DNA of 64,000 nucleotides, from the NCBI GenBank assembly GCA_946185485.1, contig CAMHJQ010000011.1, positions 29,366 through 93,365 of the forward strand. The letters are read 5' to 3'. A program made the translations under genes and the position numbers. How positions within the stretch are numbered: the first letter of the stretch is position 1; each line of letters begins with the position of its first letter. Shown in pieces: positions 1 to 6,865 of the stretch. Source of the DNA: an uncultured Prevotellaceae bacterium (lineage in GTDB: Bacteria > Bacteroidota > Bacteroidia > Bacteroidales > Bacteroidaceae). The notes under the pieces were generated by a model. The model was not told the origin of the DNA. It was given only the letters and a program-made list of their open reading frames with translations, and searched no databases.

Positions 1-60
1 TATTTTGTTCAAAAGGGTAAAAAGAGCGGCTGTTTACGGGCACAATCAGAAAAAAGCCTT

Positions 61-68
61 TACCTTTG
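61..68 (+). promoter_or_regulatory. -7 promoter box for the outer-membrane barrel gene
   Basis: TACCTTTG matches the Bacteroidetes -7 consensus TAnnTTTG. No good -33 TTG/TTTG lies 19-21 bases upstream, so this is a half-supported promoter. It would give a leader of about 75 bases before the ATG at 149. Confidence 0.5.
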
Positions 69-148
69 CGGCCGTTAAAAAAGTAACGGTGTGCGTACAC
101 AGCACACTCGAGTCACATTAAAGTTTAATTTAAAAAGGTAAAAAGATT

Positions 149-703
149 ATGAAAAAGATTATGATGACCTTGGCAGCCGTTGCTGTTGCTGCCACAATGA
201 ACGCTCAGGTTTACGTTGGTGGTGGTATTGGTTTCCAGACCAGCAAGCAGGGTGACGACAAGAACACGCTGATTACTGTTATGCCTGAGTTTGGTTACAA
301 CCTCGATGAGAGCTGGGCAGTAGGTATTACGCTGGGTTATGGTCACTCTAAGGATACTGCTAAGAAGGGCAGTGTTGAGAGCAGCGTTAAGACGGATGTT
401 TTCCAGATTTCTCCCTATGCTCGTTACACCTTCGCTAAGTTCGACAAGGTGAACCTCTTTATTGATGGTGGTGTTGACTATGTTCACACCAAGATTGGCG
501 ATGCTAAGAACAATGCCTTCGGTGTAGGTCTGAAGCCCGGTGTTGCTGTCAACCTGACTGAGAAGCTGAGCTTCGTTGCTCACGTTGGTTTCCTGGGTTA
601 CACTTACGCAAAGGACGACTTCGATGGTGCTGAGGCTGAGAATACCTTCGGTTTCGACCTCGATGGTAACGACCTGAGATTCGGTATCTATTACAACTTC
701 TAA
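149..703 (+). CDS. Small outer-membrane beta-barrel protein
   Basis: This 184-residue protein begins with a signal peptide (MKKIMMTLAAVAVAATMNAQ) that is probably cleaved after the Ala of NAQ. The mature part shows alternating hydrophobic/polar strands with glycine turns and ends in YYNF, a C-terminal aromatic typical of outer-membrane barrels. Size and pattern fit the eight-stranded OmpX/OmpW-like barrels common in Bacteroidetes (outer membrane beta-barrel domain, PF13505/PF13568 type). No substrate can be inferred. It is a single-gene unit with a promoter box at 61-68 and a strong bidirectional terminator just after it. Codon use is highly biased, suggesting strong expression. Confidence 0.8.
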   Translation: MKKIMMTLAAVAVAATMNAQVYVGGGIGFQTSKQGDDKNTLITVMPEFGYNLDESWAVGITLGYGHSKDTAKKGSVESSVKTDVFQISPYARYTFAKFDKVNLFIDGGVDYVHTKIGDAKNNAFGVGLKPGVAVNLTEKLSFVAHVGFLGYTYAKDDFDGAEAENTFGFDLDGNDLRFGIYYNF

Positions 704-737
704 TACGAACCAGGTATCATAAAGAATAGATAAAAAA

Positions 738-771
738 TGAGGCTGCGAATCGTCGCAGCCTCACTTTTTTT
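738..771. terminator. Bidirectional rho-independent terminator
   Basis: A perfect 11-bp stem (738-748 with 753-763) around a 4-base loop is followed by a T run on the plus strand and preceded by an A run. It therefore works for the barrel gene at 149-703 and the convergent channel gene that stops at 770. Confidence 0.9.
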
Positions 772-3097
772 ATGATTGCTTGATGTGGACGTCCTGCTGT
801 GGGAACGGAATCTCGATGCCGTTCTGGCGCAGCGTGTCGTAGATGCACTTCAGCACGTCGCTCACCACGTACGACTTCTTCGGAGCCTCGGCCCAGACGA
901 ACATCTTCAGGTTGACACTGGAGTCGCCCAACTCGCCGACAACGGACTTCACCTGCTTCGACGGGTCCATCCATTCGTTGTCCAGATGGTTGACAGCTGC
1001 GTCGACGACCTGGATGACCTGTTGCAGGTTACTGCCGTAGGCCACGCCGTAGGGCACGATGGCCAGCACATAGCCGTGGTTGCGCGTCAGGTTCTTGTAG
1101 TTGTTGGTGAACAGCTGTGAGTTTTGGAACGTGATGACCTCGCCGGTGAGCGCCTCGACGACCGTCGATGTGTAGCTGATACTCACCACTTTACCCATCG
1201 TGCCGTTCACCTCTATCCAGTCGCCCACCTTGATGCGGCCGGTCATCAGCGAGGCACCGTAGAAGATGTTCTCGATGATGTTTTTCGAGGCGAAACCGAT
1301 ACCAGTTGACAGACCGCCCGTGATAGCCAGCAGCCACGAAACGCTGATGTGCAGAATGCCCAGCGACATCAGCAGCCATGTACCCCAAATGATAATCTGG
1401 ATGACGTTCTTCGACATCACCGTCCTGCTGTCTGCCGAGTCGGGGTCTTTCTGCATGTAGTGCAGCCGCAGCAGCCGCAGCAGCGTCTTGCTGAGGTAGG
1501 AGAACAGAAACCACAGGCAGGTGACCATCGTCAGCTTGAGAATGCTGACCTGGAAGTTCTCCTGGTCGAAGAACTTGTACTTGAAGGCTTTCCAGCACAG
1601 GTCGGAGAGGTTGAAGACGTCGGCTGCCCACCACACGCTCAGCATGATGCTGCCCACACCCAAAGAGGGCAGTACCACCTGGTACATCATGTCGTAGGCC
1701 CATGTCTTGGTGACGGGCTTTTGGTCCAGCTGATGACGCTCGCCATACAGTTTCAGGTACTGCGAGATGCAGGTGATGGTCAGGATACACGTCAGCTGCA
1801 TGATCCACCATATCAGCACCTGTACGGCCAGTAGCGTATAGCCTACCCACGAACAGACGACGCTGACGATGAATACTACCAGCGAGATGTAGGTATAGAA
1901 CATGTCCGACTGTGGTACGTTGCGGTTGTGACGCCGGATGACGCTCCACTGCCACAGTGCACATATCAACAACATTGGTGGGAATAGTATGTTGACCAAT
2001 TCGTTGGGTATCAGAATGATTCGGAAGGCAAACACGATGAATCCCATAGCGATGAGCGGCGTGTAGATGCGGAAGGCGCTCTTGATCTGGTCGCCCCTTA
2101 CACGTAGCAGCAATGAGATGAGGATGACGCCCAGCAGCCACGCATAGTTCACCAGCAGGTTGGAAGCCATGATGAAGAAGTTGGACTTCGTCAGTGCCAG
2201 CGTCACACCCATGATGCTGGCGAAGGTGATGGTCGTCGTGGCCATGGTGATGCAGGCGCGCTTCTTCATGAACTCCTCGGTACGCAGTCGTTTCGGTACA
2301 ACGTAGCGGATGGCGAGGAAGTTGAGCAGCGAGGCAATGATGGCATATATGATGGTTGACAGCAGCAGTCCAAATATCCAGCGGCTGTCCCACTGCGAGT
2401 GGGCGTTAGGCTGGTATTTCCGCTCCACCGTCTCTGTCATCGTTCGCCAGTAGCGGCCGAAGTCCTTCAGTATGGCGAAGTAGGAGTTGCCACCATTCTT
2501 GAAGATGCTCGTCTGTATCTCGTTGTAGCGCTTGTTGGCATAGTCGTTCAGGTTCGACAGCCGCTGTTCCGTCATGGTGTAGATGTGGATGTGGTCTTCC
2601 ATCCGCATGCGGCGCTCTTCCAGCGTCGTACGGATGTCGGTAGCAAGGGCTATACACTGGTTACGGTTCTTGAGTGTCGTGGGCGACAGCACTCTTGCAG
2701 GGATGGCATTCAGGCTGGCTATCAGCGAGTCGTAGCGTGCTATCTCGTTCTCCGTCTTCTCCATGAAGGTGTTGAACGGCAACTTATGAAGCTTGAACTC
2801 CCGGTATTGTTCCGTCGCCTCATGGCAGGCGTATGTCAGGTCGAAGACATATTCCTGTTTCTGCGAGTAAAGCATCAGCGAGTTCTGGTTCGACTGCTTC
2901 AGTGTCGCTATCAACTGGTCGCGCAGCTGTTCGTTGTACTGCTTGGCTCTCTCCATGCGCTCCTTCAGCTCGCGGTTGTAGCTCGAAAGTTCCGTGCGTA
3001 GTATCTGCAATGTCTGGTCGAGGTCTTTCTCCTTCAGCACAGCGTGGCTGCTCAGTGCCGTCCACAGCACCAGTAGTAATGTAAATAGTCGTTTCAT
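770..3097 (-). CDS. MscS-family mechanosensitive ion channel, large form
   Basis: The 775-residue protein has a signal peptide (residues 1-19), then about 200 residues of predicted periplasmic helical/coiled-coil sequence. About nine to ten membrane segments follow from near residue 240, and then the MscS pore and beta domain from about residue 590. The pore-lining helix has the small-residue pattern GGLSTGIGFASKNIIEN, followed by the conserved KVGDWIEVNGTMGKV and ITFQNSQLF motifs. It is much longer than E. coli MscS (286 residues) and resembles MscK/YbdG-like large forms. Such channels open under membrane tension to release solutes on hypo-osmotic shock. It is monocistronic, with a TACCTTTG box upstream at 3106-3113 and a shared terminator downstream. 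Confidence 0.85.
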   Translation of the reverse strand: MKRLFTLLLVLWTALSSHAVLKEKDLDQTLQILRTELSSYNRELKERMERAKQYNEQLRDQLIATLKQSNQNSLMLYSQKQEYVFDLTYACHEATEQYREFKLHKLPFNTFMEKTENEIARYDSLIASLNAIPARVLSPTTLKNRNQCIALATDIRTTLEERRMRMEDHIHIYTMTEQRLSNLNDYANKRYNEIQTSIFKNGGNSYFAILKDFGRYWRTMTETVERKYQPNAHSQWDSRWIFGLLLSTIIYAIIASLLNFLAIRYVVPKRLRTEEFMKKRACITMATTTITFASIMGVTLALTKSNFFIMASNLLVNYAWLLGVILISLLLRVRGDQIKSAFRIYTPLIAMGFIVFAFRIILIPNELVNILFPPMLLICALWQWSVIRRHNRNVPQSDMFYTYISLVVFIVSVVCSWVGYTLLAVQVLIWWIMQLTCILTITCISQYLKLYGERHQLDQKPVTKTWAYDMMYQVVLPSLGVGSIMLSVWWAADVFNLSDLCWKAFKYKFFDQENFQVSILKLTMVTCLWFLFSYLSKTLLRLLRLHYMQKDPDSADSRTVMSKNVIQIIIWGTWLLMSLGILHISVSWLLAITGGLSTGIGFASKNIIENIFYGASLMTGRIKVGDWIEVNGTMGKVVSISYTSTVVEALTGEVITFQNSQLFTNNYKNLTRNHGYVLAIVPYGVAYGSNLQQVIQVVDAAVNHLDNEWMDPSKQVKSVVGELGDSSVNLKMFVWAEAPKKSYVVSDVLKCIYDTLRQNGIEIPFPQQDVHIKQS

Positions 3098-3105
3098 AGT
3101 GCCTG

Positions 3106-3113
3106 CAAAGGTA
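3106..3113 (-). promoter_or_regulatory. -7 promoter box for the MscS-like gene
   Basis: CAAAGGTA on the plus strand reads TACCTTTG on the minus strand, 9 bases before the start codon at 3097. No clear -33 element was found. Confidence 0.5.
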
Positions 3114-3154
3114 CAATAAATATCCGATAATCATCTCTTTTTGCTCTTTTTTTC

Positions 3155-3185
3155 TTGTTCAGTTGACTTTTTTTTTGTAATTTCG
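3155..3185 (+). promoter_or_regulatory. Promoter for the NagK-like kinase
   Basis: TTG at 3155-3157, a 20-base spacer and TAATTTCG at 3178-3185 fit the Bacteroidetes -33/-7 arrangement with one mismatch in the -7 box. The start codon at 3203 lies 18 bases downstream. Confidence 0.5.
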
Positions 3186-3202
3186 CAGCCAAAATAATAG
3201 AT

Positions 3203-4051
3203 ATGATACTGATAGCTGACAGCGGAAGCACTAAGACCGACTGGGTACTGGCAGGGCAAGAGGTGGTTCACACTCAGGGCATCACGCCCGTCCATCAGTC
3301 GCCCGATGACATACGCCAGATTCTGGAGCAAGAACTGCTGCCCCAGTTAGGCGGGCTGGTGGATAGTCTTTCTGCTGTCTTTTTCTATGGCAGCGGCTGT
3401 ACCCCTGCCCATATCCCCGTGATGCAGCAACTGCTGAAAGAAGCGCTTTCCACCCTCCACGTTCCATCCTCCACGCTCCACGTTGAAGTCCACAGCGACC
3501 TCATGGCTGCCGCCCGCGCCCTGTGCGGCAGGGACGAGGGCATCGCTTGCATCTTAGGTACGGGGGCCAACAGCGCGTTGTATGATGGTGAACGGATTGT
3601 ACAGAACACGCCCGCTCTGGGCTATATCCTGGGTGACGAAGGTAGTGGTGCAGTGCTGGGCCGCAGTTTCATGAATGCTATCTTCAAGAATCCAGACTTT
3701 GCTGACATTCGTGAAGAATATCTGGCAGAACAGCAGTTGACGATGGCTGACATTATCCAGCGCGTCTATCGCGAGCCCATGGCCAACCGCTTCCTGGCTT
3801 CCACCTCTTTATATATCGGCAGGCATCTAGACAATCCCCTGTTGGAGAAATTGGTTGTCGACAACTTCCGCCAGTTTTTCCGTCGTAATATCGCGCCCTA
3901 CCAGCGTCCCGACCTGCCCGTCCACTTTGTCGGCTCTATGGCTCAGCACTACCGCAACCAGTTGCTGCAAGCTGCCGCCGCCGAGGGCTATGTTGTAGGC
4001 AGGGTGATGAAGAGTCCGCTGGAAGGACTCGTCGCCTACCATTCTGCTTAG
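3203..4051 (+). CDS. BadF/BadG/BcrA/BcrD ATPase family kinase, N-acetylglucosamine kinase-like
   Basis: The 282-residue protein has the ASKHA phosphate-1 motif at its extreme N-terminus (LIADSGSTKTDWVL), an adenosine-region GTGANS at about residues 117-122, and GYILGDEGSGAVLG near 141-154. These are signatures of the BadF/BadG family that includes eukaryotic-type N-acetylglucosamine kinases, so ATP-dependent phosphorylation of an amino sugar in the cytoplasm is the likely role. Substrate is not provable from sequence; muramyl or glucosamine derivatives are alternatives. The stop codon overlaps that of the convergent cysteine desulfidase-like gene. Confidence 0.75.
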   Translation: MILIADSGSTKTDWVLAGQEVVHTQGITPVHQSPDDIRQILEQELLPQLGGLVDSLSAVFFYGSGCTPAHIPVMQQLLKEALSTLHVPSSTLHVEVHSDLMAAARALCGRDEGIACILGTGANSALYDGERIVQNTPALGYILGDEGSGAVLGRSFMNAIFKNPDFADIREEYLAEQQLTMADIIQRVYREPMANRFLASTSLYIGRHLDNPLLEKLVVDNFRQFFRRNIAPYQRPDLPVHFVGSMAQHYRNQLLQAAAAEGYVVGRVMKSPLEGLVAYHSA

Positions 4052-5316
4052 CAGCCTTTCGTGGTCATGATGTCCAGCACCATGTTGTCGGTGATACCCA
4101 TGCCGTCGGCACCGATGCTGGTGAGGTTGTGTATGCACTTGTCGACGTTGTTATCCACGATGCCTTCGGCACTCGTCACACACTTGCCTTCCATCGACAG
4201 CAGGGCCGACAGCACAGCCGTCGACACGCCACTGGTAATCTTCAGCGAGCACGAGGGCTTAGCACCGTCGCAGATCATGCCCGTCAGGTTGGCAATCATG
4301 TTCTTCACCGCCGCACACACGCGGTCGTAGTCACCGCCCATGAGATAGGTGATGCCCACGCTGCTGCCAATGCTGGCGACCACGCAGCCGCACAGTGCCG
4401 ACAGCCTGCCTAACGACTGCTTGATATAGATGGCCGTCAGGTGACTGAGCATGAGGGCACGTATCAGCTCCTCCTCGGTATTCTCGTTCTCCTTGGCATA
4501 GACGCATACGGGATTGGTGGCGCAGATGCCTTGGTTGCCGCTGCCACTGTTGGACATGACGGGAATCATGGCACCGCCCATACGTGCATCGCAGGCCGAT
4601 GCCGTTCGTGAGATGATATGCGAAAAAATGCTGTTGCCGAAGATGCCTTTCGCCAGCGGACGGTCGATGGTCTTGCCCAGGTTGTGACCGTAGTTGCCCT
4701 TCAGCGCCTCGCGGGCGGCATTCATGTTGTAGGTGCGGGCATCCATGATGAAGCGTATCTCGTCTAACGGTGCCGTGGTGGCAAAGTCGTACACCAGCTG
4801 CATATTCAATGAAATGTCGGTCGCCTCTTCCGCCGGGCCGTGTTTCATGCTCCGTGTCTCAGGGTCAACGAATGTCGTGTGTCCGCCGGCAATGACCGCC
4901 GTCTGACGCTGTCCGTTGGCCTCGGCGCAGACCTCGATATACAGTTTTTCGCTGATGCCCTCCTTCAGTCGGATGTCGATGCGGTTCTCGCTGATATACT
5001 GCTTGCCCTCGGCCAGCGACTCCGGTGTCAGGTCCTTCAGTACCTCCAGCTGGTAGGAACTCTTGCCGATGAGTGCTCCTAAGGCGATGGCAATGGGCAG
5101 GCCGATCATCCCTGTGCCGGGAATGCCTACGCCCATGGCATTCTTCAGGATGTTGGCACTCAGCAGGGCTGTGATGTGCTCGGGACGTTGTCCCAGCAGT
5201 TCTGTGGCGCGTGCCGTACACAGGGCAACGGCCATGGGTTCGGTACATCCTATGGCGGGAATGACCTCCTGATGGACGAGGGCGATAATCTCCTGACGTG
5301 TTTTGCTGTCTATCAT
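4048..5316 (-). CDS. L-cysteine desulfidase / UPF0597 (YhaM) family protein
   Basis: The 422-residue protein matches the serine dehydratase alpha-like/CdsB family. It has conserved IGCTEPMAVALCTARA near the N-terminus, NSGSGNQGI in the middle and cysteines suited to an Fe-S cluster (CGCVVASIG, CDGAKPSCSLKI). Family members break down L-cysteine to pyruvate, ammonia and sulfide, or L-serine to pyruvate. The start is set at the ATG at 5316, giving MIDSKTRQEI. A longer in-frame ATG at 5346 lies inside the -7 box at 5344-5351 and would be upstream of transcription. It is convergent with the kinase gene, with overlapping stop codons and no room for a terminator. Confidence 0.85.
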   Translation of the reverse strand: MIDSKTRQEIIALVHQEVIPAIGCTEPMAVALCTARATELLGQRPEHITALLSANILKNAMGVGIPGTGMIGLPIAIALGALIGKSSYQLEVLKDLTPESLAEGKQYISENRIDIRLKEGISEKLYIEVCAEANGQRQTAVIAGGHTTFVDPETRSMKHGPAEEATDISLNMQLVYDFATTAPLDEIRFIMDARTYNMNAAREALKGNYGHNLGKTIDRPLAKGIFGNSIFSHIISRTASACDARMGGAMIPVMSNSGSGNQGICATNPVCVYAKENENTEEELIRALMLSHLTAIYIKQSLGRLSALCGCVVASIGSSVGITYLMGGDYDRVCAAVKNMIANLTGMICDGAKPSCSLKITSGVSTAVLSALLSMEGKCVTSAEGIVDNNVDKCIHNLTSIGADGMGITDNMVLDIMTTKGC

Positions 5317-5343
5317 GATGGTATGATGATTTTTTTGATGCAG

Positions 5344-5351
5344 CAAAGGTA
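5344..5351 (-). promoter_or_regulatory. -7 promoter box deciding the start of the desulfidase gene
   Basis: Reads TACCTTTG on the minus strand, 27 bases upstream of the ATG at 5316. It overlaps the alternative upstream ATG, so the shorter start is preferred. Confidence 0.55.
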
Positions 5352-5470
5352 CGAAGAATCTTTGAGCTACCAGTGTCGGATGCGGATGTTTTTAGGTCGC
5401 AGCGTGTTAAATAAGTATAATGGTCATGCATTAAACGCTTTGTCCAACGCTTCAAGTGCAGGAAATTGGT

Positions 5471-5478
5471 TATATTTG
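5471..5478 (+). promoter_or_regulatory. -7 promoter box for the GH5 lipoprotein
   Basis: TATATTTG fits TAnnTTTG, 19 bases before the ATG at 5498. No matching -33 was seen at the usual distance. It also argues against the longer in-frame start at 5456. Confidence 0.5.
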
Positions 5479-5497
5479 CAGTCAAAACCGTAAAACA

Positions 5498-6796
5498 ATG
5501 AGAAAACTACTATTCCTTTCCCTGACAGTATGGCTCGTGGCAGCCTGTCAGCAGAAGCAGACTGAGACATCCGACTTTGTTCGCGTGGAGAACGGCCATT
5601 TCGTGCGCGACGGTAAACCTTATTATTATGTAGGCACCAATTTCTGGTATGGTGCCATCCTCGGCTCGGAAGGGCAGGGTGGCGACCGCCAGCGGCTGGC
5701 CCGCGAACTGGACGAGATGAAGCGCATGGGCATCGACAACCTGCGCATCCTTGTGGGCAGCGACGGCGAGCGCGGCGTGAAGACCAAGGTGGAGCCGACG
5801 CTGCAGGTGCGTCCCGGCGAGTATAACGACACCATCCTGGCCGGACTCGACTACCTGCTAATGGAGATGGGCAAGCGCCAGATGGTGGCTGTGCTCTACC
5901 TGAACAACTCATGGGAGTGGAGTGGGGGCTACGGCTTCTATCTGGAGCACGCCGGCCTGGGCAAGCAGCCGCGGCCCGACGACGTGGGCTACCCTGCCTT
6001 CATGGAGGCAATGGCTCAGTATGCCACCAACGAGAAAGCCCACCAGTTGTTCTACGACTACGTGCGTTTCATCATTACACGCACCAACCGCTTTACGGGC
6101 GTCAAATATGTCGACGACCCTGCCATCATGTCGTGGCAGATAGGCAACGAACCGCGAGCATTCAGCAAGGACGTCCTGCCGGCCTTCGAGAAGTGGCTGG
6201 CTGAGGCTTCGGCACTCATCCGCTCGTTAGACCCAAACCACCTCATCTCCGTGGGTAGCGAGGGCTCGTGGGGCTGTGAGAACGACCTCGGCAGCTGGAC
6301 CCGCATCTGTGCCGACCCCAACATCGACTACTGCAATGTCCACCTGTGGCCCTACAACTGGGGATGGGCCAAGCCCGACTCGCTGATAGAGCACCTGCCT
6401 CAGGCCTGCGCCAACACCAAGGAGTATATAGACCAGCACCTTGCCGTCTGCGACTCGCTGAACAAGCCGCTGGTCATGGAGGAGTTCGGCTATCCCCGCG
6501 ACGGTTTCAAGTTCACCCTCGACACACCCACCAAGGGTCGTGACGGCTATTACAAATATGTGTTCTCGTTAGTGGCCGACAATGCCGAACAGGGTGGACA
6601 CTTCGCTGGCTGCAACTTCTGGGGCTGGGGTGGATTTGCCAAGCCGCAGCACGAGCAGTGGCAGGTGGGCGACGACTATACCAACGACCCCGCCCAAGAG
6701 GCGCAGGGCCTGAACAGTGTCTTCGCGTCCGACACCACTACGCTGGCTGTCATCCGTGAACAGGTAGAGCGGATGAAGTCTGCCACAACGGAATAG
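5498..6796 (+). CDS. GH5 family beta-mannanase lipoprotein (GH5_7-like)
   Basis: The 432-residue protein starts with a lipoprotein signal (lipobox LVAAC, Cys17), so it is membrane-anchored in the periplasm or at the surface. The (beta/alpha)8 barrel keeps the GH5 acid/base in QIGNEP (Glu218) and the nucleophile in VMEEFGYPR (Glu329). The overall pattern (VGTNFWYGA, DNLRILVG, SWEWSGGYGFY) is that of GH5_7 endo-beta-1,4-mannanases, which cut mannan to manno-oligosaccharides. Its position beside a convergent GH26-GH5 enzyme and a SusCD operon supports a mannan role. It has its own promoter and ends at a shared palindromic terminator. Confidence 0.85.
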   Translation: MRKLLFLSLTVWLVAACQQKQTETSDFVRVENGHFVRDGKPYYYVGTNFWYGAILGSEGQGGDRQRLARELDEMKRMGIDNLRILVGSDGERGVKTKVEPTLQVRPGEYNDTILAGLDYLLMEMGKRQMVAVLYLNNSWEWSGGYGFYLEHAGLGKQPRPDDVGYPAFMEAMAQYATNEKAHQLFYDYVRFIITRTNRFTGVKYVDDPAIMSWQIGNEPRAFSKDVLPAFEKWLAEASALIRSLDPNHLISVGSEGSWGCENDLGSWTRICADPNIDYCNVHLWPYNWGWAKPDSLIEHLPQACANTKEYIDQHLAVCDSLNKPLVMEEFGYPRDGFKFTLDTPTKGRDGYYKYVFSLVADNAEQGGHFAGCNFWGWGGFAKPQHEQWQVGDDYTNDPAQEAQGLNSVFASDTTTLAVIREQVERMKSATTE

Positions 6797-6807
6797 AATA
6801 ATAGACC

Positions 6808-6859
6808 TAATACACATTAAGAAAAGAGGCTGTACAGCCTCTTTTCTTAATGTGTATTA
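6808..6859. terminator. 52-bp perfect palindrome, bidirectional terminator
   Basis: Bases 6808-6859 are a perfect inverted repeat (26-bp arms, no loop) centred on GTAC, with TTTT stretches within and after the stem. It sits between the convergent GH5 gene (stop 6796) and GH26-GH5 gene (stop 6866) and can end transcription from both sides. Confidence 0.85.
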
Positions 6860-6865
6860 TTTTTA

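Noticed and set aside
1191..2393. 400-codon frame opposite the channel gene's coding frame
   Set aside because: It is a shifted-frame shadow of the MscS-like gene on the same strand; it has no family features and is rich in His, Arg and Gln as expected of a shadow.
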